Origin: Fulvivirga ulvae | Lineage (GTDB): Bacteria > Bacteroidota > Bacteroidia > Cytophagales > Cyclobacteriaceae | DNA length: 64,000 nt | Reading direction: 5' to 3' | Assembly (NCBI RefSeq): GCF_021389975.1 | Contig: NZ_CP089981.1 | Coordinates: 5,419,501-5,483,500, forward strand | Part shown: positions 1 to 7,301 of the stretch, piece by piece | Numbering within the stretch: the stretch's first letter is position 1 | How the letters are laid out: each line of letters begins with the position of its first letter | Translations under genes and position numbers: made by a program | Notes under the pieces: model-generated | Told to the model about the DNA's origin: nothing | Seen by the model: only the letters and a program-made list of their open reading frames with translations | Database searches by the model: none

Positions 1-491
1 ATAATTTCTCTTAGCTGCCTTACCTTGGCATACGTGTGCTCTATAAATTTCTGCCCGCCAAAACCGGGATTGACTGACATCATGCATACAATATCAATAT
101 CATGGATAATATCTTCCAGCAGTTGTACATTAGTATGGGGGTTAATGGCCACGCCCGCCTTACATCCCAGATCTTTTATCTGTTGCAGGTTACGGTGTAA
201 ATGAGGACAAGCCTCATAATGAACCGATATGGAAGCAGCTCCTGCTTTATAGAAAGCTTCCACATAATTTTCAGGCTTTTCGATCATCAAATGTACATCC
301 AGAGGCTTTTTGGCATGTGTACTGATCGCTTCTGTTACGGGGATCCCAAAGGAAATATTAGGAACAAATATTCCATCCATTATATCAATGTGAATCCAAT
401 CAGCATCACTCTCATTAAGCATTTCAACTTCTTGCTGCAGATTGGCAAAATCTGCTGCCAATATTGATGGGGCTATTATTGGTTTATCCAT
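1..491 (-). CDS. rpe: Ribulose-phosphate 3-epimerase, C-terminus cut by window edge
   Basis: Interconverts D-ribulose 5-phosphate and D-xylulose 5-phosphate in the cytosolic pentose phosphate pathway. Translation from the ATG at 491 gives 163 residues of a TIM-barrel epimerase. It opens with the family signature APSILAADF, including Ser9. HIDIMDG follows, with metal ligand His34 and catalytic Asp36, then DVHLM with His67, and the MSVNPGFGGQKF loop near residues 142-153. The family is usually 215-220 residues, so about a quarter lies beyond position 1. The start is 24 nt downstream of the S8 peptidase stop on the same strand, so it may be the third gene of a lipoprotein-peptidase-rpe transcript. 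Identity is secure; only the operon link is inferred. Confidence 0.95.
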   Translation of the reverse strand, partial: MDKPIIAPSILAADFANLQQEVEMLNESDADWIHIDIMDGIFVPNISFGIPVTEAISTHAKKPLDVHLMIEKPENYVEAFYKAGAASISVHYEACPHLHRNLQQIKDLGCKAGVAINPHTNVQLLEDIIHDIDIVCMMSVNPGFGGQKFIEHTYAKVRQLREI

Positions 492-515
492 GCCGCAAAG
501 ATAGAAAAATATGGT

Positions 516-2111
516 TTAGTATCTCACTATTCTGTAACTCTCCACTCCCTGACTGGAATGAAGCTCAAGAAGGTAAATGCCCTTTTTTAGTTCTCCCAGT
601 GAAATGGTGGCGGTCATGGATGCGGAGGGTGTAATCTCGTAAGTTCCTACGGACTGCCCGGTAACATTGTATATACGGATACTTACATTCTCCATGCGCT
701 GCTTCAATCTTATATTCAGCAAATCCGTGGTTACAGGGTTTGGGTATATCGAAAAATATGACGATTCTTCAGGCTCCGCGCCTGATACTATGAACCGGTA
801 ACTGGGGATTCCGTAGCCATACTGGTTATTGGGTGTATCAGTATTGCTGCTGTGCTCAAGGATGAACGAGATCAGCTCTTTATTTGAAAGATCAGGATAT
901 AACTGCCAAAGAGAGGCTGCCAACCCGGTAATAAGTGGTGTTGCAAAGGATGTACCGGCACCATTAATAATGCTCCCAAAATCATTGATCACTGAGGTTC
1001 CGCCACCATACGCCATAACTTCCGGCTTAATTCGACCATCAGAAGTTGGCCCCAGGGAACTGAAGTTACTGATCTGTCCATTGCCATCGACAGAGCCTAC
1101 GGAAAGTATGTTTTGGGCATCGGCAGGTGCTGTTACATACTTCCATGCTTTATTGCCTTCGTTTCCGGCACTCACTACTATCAGCAGCCCACGATCGGCA
1201 GCAAATGTAGCTGCCTGGCTGATAATAGTGGTTTTACCATCCATGTCTTCGTAGGTATAGTTCATGCCTGCGTCATCAAAATCAAAATACCCAACAGATC
1301 CATTGATTATATCAACGCCGGCACTGTCAGCTTTTTCTGCCGCAATCAGCCAGTTATATTCCTCAATTCGATATTCGGAGCCTGCATCTTCGGTAACAAA
1401 CAGCATAAAGTCTGCATTGTATGCACTCCCTTCGTAGGCATCTGTTAAAAATGCTGCAGTTGCCGAAAAAACCCTTGTACCATGGGTGCTGTATTGATAT
1501 ACATTATCATTATTCTCCACAAGGTTCATCGTATATAGCAGCCTGTGGTCATCATAAATATGCTGAAAGGCATCTACGGTATTCACACCTTTAAAACCGC
1601 CGTCAAAAAAGGCAATGATCAGCCCCTCACCCCGATAACCTTCCTGATGTAGCAGATCAAGCCCTAGCATACCCAATTGATTATCTGTAACTTCTTCGAC
1701 CTGAAGTTCTTCTTCAACTTTTGACAACCTGCCTGAAGAGCTCAGCTTTGAGCCTGGTGCAACATACACTACTGAGTCCACATAAGCCAGTGCTTCTATT
1801 GAGCTGATCACACCTGCATCAGCCTGAATAAGAGCTCCATTCAACCATTTGGTGGTAAAGAATACTTCCGCTCCCGTAGCATTTACTCCTGACACATAAT
1901 CGGGGTCCACAGGAAGATCAGCGTTAGTTACGGGTATGTTCTGTGCCTCTCTTCTGGCAATGGCTCTGGCAGATAAAAACGCCTCAGGCACATTTACTGA
2001 ATATGGCGTGCCTGCTTTGTCACTAAAAAAAACCACGTATCTGTTTACCTGAGCCCGAAGGCTGAGACTGAGAAGAACAAATACTATCAATATCGGGTGT
2101 TTTTTCAACAT
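516..2111 (-). CDS. Secreted subtilisin-like (S8) serine peptidase with T9SS sorting tail
   Basis: Predicted exported protease of 531 residues. Residues 1-21 form a signal peptide ending SLRAQ. A propeptide-like region follows to about 145. The S8 catalytic domain spans about 150-440: Asp170 in FFDGGF, His210 in STHGTRV, oxyanion Asn317 in SAGNEG and Ser388 in GTSFATP. The segment from about 453 starts SIYPNPV and ends SYRIVRY, which fits a type A sorting domain that directs the protein through the type IX secretion system to the cell surface or medium. The usual DTG around the Asp is DGG here. It lies 40 nt downstream of a lipoprotein gene on the same strand. Substrate unknown. Confidence 0.93.
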   Translation of the reverse strand: MLKKHPILIVFVLLSLSLRAQVNRYVVFFSDKAGTPYSVNVPEAFLSARAIARREAQNIPVTNADLPVDPDYVSGVNATGAEVFFTTKWLNGALIQADAGVISSIEALAYVDSVVYVAPGSKLSSSGRLSKVEEELQVEEVTDNQLGMLGLDLLHQEGYRGEGLIIAFFDGGFKGVNTVDAFQHIYDDHRLLYTMNLVENNDNVYQYSTHGTRVFSATAAFLTDAYEGSAYNADFMLFVTEDAGSEYRIEEYNWLIAAEKADSAGVDIINGSVGYFDFDDAGMNYTYEDMDGKTTIISQAATFAADRGLLIVVSAGNEGNKAWKYVTAPADAQNILSVGSVDGNGQISNFSSLGPTSDGRIKPEVMAYGGGTSVINDFGSIINGAGTSFATPLITGLAASLWQLYPDLSNKELISFILEHSSNTDTPNNQYGYGIPSYRFIVSGAEPEESSYFSIYPNPVTTDLLNIRLKQRMENVSIRIYNVTGQSVGTYEITPSASMTATISLGELKKGIYLLELHSSQGVESYRIVRY

Positions 2112-2151
2112 GTTGTCATACTATTTTACCGGCCGGGACTGGGCAGTTCCA

Positions 2152-2853
2152 TTACTCACCTCCATAATCAATCAGATATTGTCTGTACTCATGGCCACTT
2201 TCTATCTGCTGTTGCCCGAGGCAGTCGGTATCTGTGCAATACTGTAAGGATATATCTTCTTTATATACCAACCCGATGTTGAGTCCGTAAATTTCAAATC
2301 GCCTGTCCAGTTCTACAGTAAAATCCTGATTATCTCCCTGTATTACGGTCAGTGTACTTTTTATGGTATCCTGAGCGGGAGTTATATACCGGCTGTAAAG
2401 GCTATCCATTTCATACAGATTGGAATCCAGGGCATTTAATGCGTTTCCATTCCAAATTTTGCCGTTTTCGACCGGGAAGGAAATTTTTATATAGGGAATA
2501 TTCTCTTCAATAAGAATTGCCTGGTTTCCATCTTTTCGGGCAGTCCATGCAGTTGAAAACTCCCAGGAATCATTTTCGGTTTCCCGGGTTGAATAATGCA
2601 CTATATATGATATTGTACCTGCCTGATTACTAAATGAGTCTACAACTTCTGCTTTTCTTTGGAAATTCGACGTTAGTACCTCTCCTGTTATTTTGTAATC
2701 GATGTTCTCTACATCATAGATATTGTACAACCCTACCTTCAATGGAAAAAAGGCCGCCCCAAGGCGCTCCTCATCAGGTTCCACTTCATCAGTGTCACAG
2801 GCCCAAAAGGCCAGCAAAAGGGATACAAGCAGCAAAGAACAGTTTTTATTCAT
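2152..2853 (-). CDS. Predicted lipoprotein of unknown function
   Basis: A 233-residue protein with a lipoprotein signal peptide: a Lys-containing start, a Leu-rich core and a lipobox ending AFWAC with Cys19 as the lipidation site. An acidic stretch (DTDEVEPDEE) follows; such early acidic residues are typical of Bacteroidota surface-exposed lipoproteins. The rest looks beta-rich, with alternating hydrophobic residues and many Tyr and Asp. I recognise no named domain. It is the first gene of a probable leftward transcript with the S8 peptidase 40 nt downstream, so it may act with that protease at the envelope. The role is unassigned. Confidence 0.75.
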   Translation of the reverse strand: MNKNCSLLLVSLLLAFWACDTDEVEPDEERLGAAFFPLKVGLYNIYDVENIDYKITGEVLTSNFQRKAEVVDSFSNQAGTISYIVHYSTRETENDSWEFSTAWTARKDGNQAILIEENIPYIKISFPVENGKIWNGNALNALDSNLYEMDSLYSRYITPAQDTIKSTLTVIQGDNQDFTVELDRRFEIYGLNIGLVYKEDISLQYCTDTDCLGQQQIESGHEYRQYLIDYGGE

Positions 2854-3146
2854 ATAGTAATTGTCTTTTTCAGCATCACACTATTCAAATATAATTAAAC
2901 TCTGCCAAACCTATGGATATATGGTAAGAATAGCGCAAATCAAATTATGCCGGTTTTTAATATCGGTCTATAATGGAAACGTTTCAGTTAATTATATGTC
3001 CTTGATTTAGCGGAAGATAATTAATTAAATATAATTTCAACTTTTCAAGTACTATCGATGTTTGTGTTAATAATCCTTAGATACCTCTTTGAAATCTGCA
3101 TTTTTTAAATCAAATTATAGATTAGTATACTTTAAATTTCTTTTAC

Positions 3147-3998
3147 GTGATTATAAATTTCAATCTTTTTATTACTGCCTTTTGTTTTCTGAGTTCACCA
3201 TTTTTTATATCTCACGGTCAAACACTCACCGGCCCTGAGGTTACCCAAAAGATGTTTTTAGCTACCAAGGAAATAAAAACACTCATTTACCGAATGAAAA
3301 AGATGGAGCGCATTGAAGGAAAAATGACTTCTCAAACCTCTTTTGTGAAGCTCCAGAGAAATCCGTTTAAGGTGTATACGAGGCAGGAATATCCTAACGA
3401 TGGTTTGGAGGTGTTATTTAAAGAGGGGGATCATTCGGCCCTTATCAACCCGAACGGCTTTCCCTGGCTCAACCTTAAGCTCGACCCGCATGGCAGCAGA
3501 ATGAGAAAAGAACAACATCACACTATTCATGATGCAGGCTATGATCAGGTGGTAGCAATACTTGAACATTTGTTTAATAAGTATCAGTCGCAGATACATA
3601 GCTTAACCTCACTGGAATCTACTACCTGGAAAAACAAGAACTGCTGGCAGGTGGAATTTAAAAACCCAAACTTTAAATACTCAAATTATACCGTTGGCCG
3701 TAATGAAACAATTTCGTCAATTGCCGACAAATACATGCTCAGTAGTCATATGATCCTTGAAGCCAATAAGAGTATTGAAGACTATTACGATGTCTCCGAA
3801 GGACAGGTCATTACCATTCCCAATGACTACTCTCCAAAAATGTTGCTGGTAATAGATAAACAAATTATGGTACCTCTGGTAATGAAGGTCTATGATGACA
3901 AAGGTTTATACGAACATTACGAGTTTTCAGATATTAAGATCAATCCGGTTATAAAGGACTCCGAGTTTTCTGAAGATTATCCGGAGTACGGTTTTTAA
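3147..3998 (+). CDS. Exported DUF1571-like protein with internal LysM domain
   Basis: A 283-residue protein starting at GTG (3147); no in-frame ATG lies upstream before a stop. Residues 1-25 are a signal peptide ending ISHGQ. Residues 30-170 resemble the DUF1571 family, whose members are outer-membrane-associated: MKKMERIEGK, a SFVKLQRNPFKVY stretch and KEGDHSALINPNG. Residues about 180-226 form a LysM module (YTVGRNETISSIADKY ... VITIP), a fold that usually binds peptidoglycan. The tail YEHYEFSDIKIN closes the DUF1571-like part, so LysM appears inserted in the domain. It stands alone between a divergent lipoprotein operon and the small-ORF region. Peptidoglycan binding is inferred from the family. 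Confidence 0.7.
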   Translation: MIINFNLFITAFCFLSSPFFISHGQTLTGPEVTQKMFLATKEIKTLIYRMKKMERIEGKMTSQTSFVKLQRNPFKVYTRQEYPNDGLEVLFKEGDHSALINPNGFPWLNLKLDPHGSRMRKEQHHTIHDAGYDQVVAILEHLFNKYQSQIHSLTSLESTTWKNKNCWQVEFKNPNFKYSNYTVGRNETISSIADKYMLSSHMILEANKSIEDYYDVSEGQVITIPNDYSPKMLLVIDKQIMVPLVMKVYDDKGLYEHYEFSDIKINPVIKDSEFSEDYPEYGF

Positions 3999-4135
3999 AC
4001 AGGTATTACACCTGTCTCAATGTTACAACTACCTCTCACTATCATGATCATAACATATTGAAATTTAGTTCATTATAACAAAACTTACTTAAGTTAAGAA
4101 ATTCAAATCATAACTCCCTGGCATAAATTAGTGGA

Positions 4136-4151
4136 TGAGAGTATCCTCTCA
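4136..4151 (+). other. Short perfect hairpin ahead of small ORFs
   Basis: TGAGAG-TATC-CTCTCA forms a tight 6-bp stem with a 4-nt loop a few bases before an ATG at 4155 that would encode only 16 residues (MLLMTKKNKISLAGKK). No T-run follows, so it is not a typical terminator. It may be a 5' end or leader structure for the small-ORF cassette that follows. Weak evidence. Confidence 0.3.
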
Positions 4152-4239
4152 GGGATGTTATTAATGACTAAAAAAAACAAGATTTCACTTGCCGGTAAAA
4201 AATAATTTTACAATTATTGCATCTCCAAAAGAAAAAGAA

Positions 4240-4317
4240 ATGAATATGCACAATCTTAATATCACATTCACGGAATCGGGCGATGCTGCCTGCAAGTGGT
4301 ATTACGATTTGGGATAG
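4240..4317 (+). CDS. Possible 25-residue peptide followed by a terminator
   Basis: An ATG preceded by a purine-rich stretch (AAAAGAAAAAGAA) opens a 25-codon frame ending CKWYYDLG before TAG. A rho-independent terminator follows 26 nt after the stop. The peptide has one Cys, two Tyr and one Trp and no recognisable signal sequence. It could be a genuine small peptide, or the frame could be chance inside a small RNA that ends at the terminator. No homologue recognised. Confidence 0.25.
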   Translation: MNMHNLNITFTESGDAACKWYYDLG

Positions 4318-4343
4318 TATAGATTTTAAACAAAGAATCATAT

Positions 4344-4372
4344 AAACCCGGCTCGTAAGACTCGGGTTTTTT
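4344..4372 (+). terminator. Rho-independent terminator
   Basis: AAACCCG pairs with CGGGTTT across a 12-nt loop, followed by a run of T (GGGTTTTTTG). It closes the first small transcription unit after the DUF1571-like gene. Confidence 0.7.
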
Positions 4373-4386
4373 GTTATAAGGAAGAA

Positions 4387-4497
4387 ATGATTTACACAAA
4401 AGATCAAATATCGCAGCAAGTATTGCCATCAAACGCCACATCAGTTCCTGGTGGATTTTGCAGGCATATCCGGATCGGTGCATTTTATATAGAATAG
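4387..4497 (+). CDS. Possible 36-residue peptide followed by a terminator
   Basis: An ATG preceded by AAGGAAGAA (a plausible ribosome-binding purine tract) opens a 36-codon frame ending in the hydrophobic/aromatic tail RIGAFYIE, with one Cys at GGFCRH. It begins just after the previous terminator and is itself followed 23 nt later by a second strong terminator. That gives the layout of a free-standing small gene. I recognise no family. It could equally be a small RNA with an incidental reading frame. Confidence 0.3.
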   Translation: MIYTKDQISQQVLPSNATSVPGGFCRHIRIGAFYIE

Positions 4498-4520
4498 ATA
4501 ATATTTATCTGCTTATATAA

Positions 4521-4550
4521 AGCCCGATCCTTGAAGGTCGGGCTTTTTTA
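4521..4550 (+). terminator. Strong rho-independent terminator
   Basis: AGCCCGATC pairs with GGTCGGGCT (one G-T pair) around a 6-nt loop, then six T. It insulates the small-ORF cassette from the TPR-rtcB operon that starts at 4639. Confidence 0.8.
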
Positions 4551-4638
4551 TTAGCTATAATTTCAAACTTTTCCTGAGTATAGCCATCATAGTCCGGTCT
4601 TAATATTATTAAGTATATAACTATAAAATTGAGAAACC

Positions 4639-5136
4639 ATGACCGTTCGAGTACTACAACAGTATGTTTTTGATGCTGAGAGAGCCTTTGAAAGACAAGA
4701 ATGGCTTGAAGGAAAAGACCTTCTGCATGAGGCTTTGGAAATGGAACCTATCTATGCCAAGGCTCATAACCACCTTGGCTGGCTACACCTTTACTATATA
4801 GTTGATTTTAAGCTGGCAGAAATGCACTTAAAGCTGGCCTTGAAATATGCCCCTGAATATCATGCACCATATCTGCATATGGCGCAGCTGTTGTTTGATA
4901 TGGGCAAATGGCAAGAGCTGGAAAAACTATTAACTAAGGCGATGCATGTTGTCGGAGTTCAAAAATCTTTCATTTACAATGACTTGGGAAGGTTGCACGA
5001 AGTGCAAGGTGAATATAGCAAGGCGATAGATCACTATAAATTAGCAGTTCGTCATGCCCTGGATGGTAAGGAGATCGACGGTATCCGGGACAACATTAAA
5101 AGAGCCAGAAAAAAGAAGTGGATGCACTTTTGGTAA
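4639..5136 (+). CDS. Small TPR protein (paralogue A), upstream of rtcB
   Basis: A 165-residue, mostly helical protein without signal peptide, built of about three tetratricopeptide units: FERQEWLEGKDLLHEALEME, an AHNHLGW..LAEMHLKLALKYAPEY unit and LGRLHEVQGEYSKAIDHYKLAV near residues 115-135. The C-terminus is basic (RARKKKWMHFW). It shares layout and key positions (H..LGW, LAE.H.K.A) with the next gene, so the two look like a tandem duplication. It is probably a protein-interaction adaptor. Together with the second TPR gene it precedes an RNA ligase gene in the same direction, which makes a link to RtcB plausible but unproven. Confidence 0.75.
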   Translation: MTVRVLQQYVFDAERAFERQEWLEGKDLLHEALEMEPIYAKAHNHLGWLHLYYIVDFKLAEMHLKLALKYAPEYHAPYLHMAQLLFDMGKWQELEKLLTKAMHVVGVQKSFIYNDLGRLHEVQGEYSKAIDHYKLAVRHALDGKEIDGIRDNIKRARKKKWMHFW

Positions 5137-5216
5137 AGCACCGCCAACATAGGCTGGCTTTGAAAATTAAGTAAATAGTCCTTCTCGAAGGACCAAAACC
5201 GAACAAAAAAAATGTA

Positions 5217-5750
5217 ATGGACGATATATTACTAAATACAGAAGAATATATTCTTAAAGCAAAGGACCACATTGATTGCTGGGACTTCATCCAGGCCAAA
5301 AGGCTTTTGATGGAACTTCTGGAAGATCAGCCTGATCATGGGCGTGCCCATCAATTGCTGGGCTGGATCTATGCATCTCAGCTTAACCAGTATGATCTTG
5401 CTGAGGTCCACTTTAAGATGGCAATGCGGTTTGAACCGTACCATGCCGCTACATACAGTGATTACATCTATCTCCTGAAAATGACCTCAAAGTACGCGGA
5501 GATGATAAAATTTGCCGGAAAAGCTGAAAAGATAGACGGCGTTAATCTTTGCTATATACAACGGTATAAAGCTGAAGCCTTTGAGATGCTTCGAGATTAT
5601 AAAAACGCTATCTCTGCTTATAGTGAGGCTATTATTAATGCTCTCGACGAGGATGTGATCAGCTGTTGCGAACGTGGTATCGAACGTATTGCCAGAAAAA
5701 TAAAAATCAGAGAGCAAATGGACTACGTCACAACGCTGGACGTGGCTTGA
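5217..5750 (+). CDS. Small TPR protein (paralogue B), immediately upstream of rtcB
   Basis: A 177-residue TPR-like protein, paralogue of the preceding gene (80 nt away). The shared segment is AHQLLGW..YDLAEVHFKMAMRFEPYHAATY at about residues 42-80, and a C-terminal unit AFEMLRDYKNAISAYSEAI follows at about 122-140. There is no signal peptide or membrane segment, so it should be cytosolic. The stop is only 30 nt before the rtcB ATG, so co-transcription with rtcB is likely. No catalytic residues are apparent; a scaffolding or regulatory role is the most that can be said. Confidence 0.75.
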   Translation: MDDILLNTEEYILKAKDHIDCWDFIQAKRLLMELLEDQPDHGRAHQLLGWIYASQLNQYDLAEVHFKMAMRFEPYHAATYSDYIYLLKMTSKYAEMIKFAGKAEKIDGVNLCYIQRYKAEAFEMLRDYKNAISAYSEAIINALDEDVISCCERGIERIARKIKIREQMDYVTTLDVA

Positions 5751-5780
5751 TCTCTCTGGAAACGTTAAAAATTTATTACA

Positions 5781-7202
5781 ATGGCAACTACAAAGATATC
5801 AGGAAGGGAGTTGAGAAAACTTGGCTATCCTGAAGGTAAGGTAATAGGCATAGCCATGAAGGTGCTTGAAGAAAAATACAAAGGCAAGAGTAAAAAGCAA
5901 AAGCTAGAGCTACTTGCGCAGGTAGTAAAAAATCCTGAGTTCTATCTTAAGCATGATTCACTGGCGCCTGTTGCCAAAAGCCTGATTATAAAAACAGAGC
6001 ATAATGAGACGGTGGAGCTAAACAAAAACAGACTTGACTATCGTATCTACGGTGCTGAAGGGATAGAACCAGGCGCCATCAACCAGATGGAAATAGCCAT
6101 GAAGCTCCCTGTTACCAAAGCCGGTGCTTTGATGCCAGATGCCCACCAGGGATATGGCTTGCCAATAGGTGGCGTTCTGGCTACGGACAATGCGGTTATC
6201 CCCTATGCAGTGGGTGTCGATATTGGCTGCAGAATGTGTATGACGCTGTATGACATCCGGCCGGAGTTTATTGAACAAAACGGATTTAAGCTAAAAAAAA
6301 TGCTAATAGATAATACCCGTTTCGGCAATGAAGTATTTAGACAGCCGGTAGATCATGAAGTGCTGGAAAGAAGTGCTTTCAATGAGATCAATATCCTGAA
6401 ATCCTTAAAAGACAGGGCTTACAGCCAGATCGGTAGTTCTGGTGGTGGTAACCACTTTGTTGAATTTGGCATAGGTGAGATTATGGAAGCTGATAATGAA
6501 TGGGGATTACCTACCGGCAGATACCTGGCAGTACTCTCCCACTCTGGTTCCCGCGGTCTGGGCGCCAATGTGGCGCGGCATTATACCAGACTGGCCATGG
6601 ACAAGTGCAGGCTTCCTAAAGAAGCGCGTCACCTGGCCTGGCTCGGATTGGATACAGACGATGGCGCAGAGTACTGGAATGCCATGAACCTGGCAGGCGA
6701 TTATGCCTCAGCATGTCATCATCAGATCCATGAACGGCTTTCTGCAACATTGGGGGAGAAACCACTGATGATGGTTGAAAATCACCACAATTTTGCATGG
6801 AAAGAGTCAGACCGCTTTGGCAATGAGGTGATTGTTCATCGTAAAGGGGCTACACCGGCAGAGAAAGGAGTACTGGGAATTATTCCGGGCTCAATGACTG
6901 CTCCAGGCTTTATCGTCCGGGGCAAGGGGCTGGCTGACTCGCTTAACTCAGCCTCTCACGGTGCCGGCCGGGTGATGTCGCGGAGAAAGGCCAAGGAAAC
7001 GTTATCCAAAAGGGAGGTGGATGAGCACCTGAAAAAGGCTGGCATTGAAGTTATTGGCTCGGGACTGGATGAAGCGCCTATGGTTTATAAGGACATCCAT
7101 CAGGTTATGTCTTATCAAACAGCGCTTGTAGAGATATTAGGTACTTTCACCCCCCGAATTGTAAGAATGTGTGGGGACAAAAGGTTTGGTGAGGTAGACT
7201 AA
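5781..7202 (+). CDS. rtcB: RtcB-family RNA ligase (3'-phosphate/2',3'-cyclic phosphate to 5'-OH)
   Basis: A GTP- and Mn-dependent ligase that seals RNA ends carrying 3'-phosphate or 2',3'-cyclic phosphate to 5'-hydroxyl ends. It acts in RNA repair, for example of nuclease-cut tRNA. Active-site signatures are intact in the 473 residues: Asp147 and Cys150 in GVDIGCRMC, His225 in GGGNHFVE, His254 in LSHSGSRG, the NHHNFAW motif at 334-340, and the guanylated His393 in NSASHGAGR. An N-terminal helical extension of about 70 residues (basic, KISGRELRKLGYPEGK) precedes the core. No archease or RtcA gene is visible nearby; two TPR genes occupy the upstream positions instead. Confidence 0.95.
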   Translation: MATTKISGRELRKLGYPEGKVIGIAMKVLEEKYKGKSKKQKLELLAQVVKNPEFYLKHDSLAPVAKSLIIKTEHNETVELNKNRLDYRIYGAEGIEPGAINQMEIAMKLPVTKAGALMPDAHQGYGLPIGGVLATDNAVIPYAVGVDIGCRMCMTLYDIRPEFIEQNGFKLKKMLIDNTRFGNEVFRQPVDHEVLERSAFNEINILKSLKDRAYSQIGSSGGGNHFVEFGIGEIMEADNEWGLPTGRYLAVLSHSGSRGLGANVARHYTRLAMDKCRLPKEARHLAWLGLDTDDGAEYWNAMNLAGDYASACHHQIHERLSATLGEKPLMMVENHHNFAWKESDRFGNEVIVHRKGATPAEKGVLGIIPGSMTAPGFIVRGKGLADSLNSASHGAGRVMSRRKAKETLSKREVDEHLKKAGIEVIGSGLDEAPMVYKDIHQVMSYQTALVEILGTFTPRIVRMCGDKRFGEVD

Positions 7203-7236
7203 GCCTTTTAAAGATATAATGAATTCCTAAGTATAA

Positions 7237-7280
7237 AACCCGCCCGGCAAGGAATGTTAGTCCTGAGACCTGGCGGGCTT
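7237..7280. terminator. Shared terminator between convergent rtcB and endonuclease genes
   Basis: CCCGCC and GGCGGG flank an inner AGGA/TCCT stem, with AT-rich sequence (TTTATATTTAAT) beyond. It sits between two convergent stop codons, so it probably terminates both transcripts. Confidence 0.55.
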
Positions 7281-7301
7281 TATATTTAATATTATTCTTC
7301 C

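Noticed and set aside
829..1254. 141-codon plus-strand frame opposite the S8 peptidase
   Set aside because: Shadow of the peptidase gene, whose catalytic motifs are all intact on the minus strand.
4155..4205. 16-codon frame resembling the start of Bacteroidota lanthipeptide leaders (KKNKISLAGKK)
   Set aside because: It stops after the leader-like part, and no lanthionine or other RiPP-modifying enzyme is in the window.
4168..4483. Minus-strand frames of 71-83 codons across the terminators
   Set aside because: They read through two strong hairpins and have no start signal or recognisable protein features.
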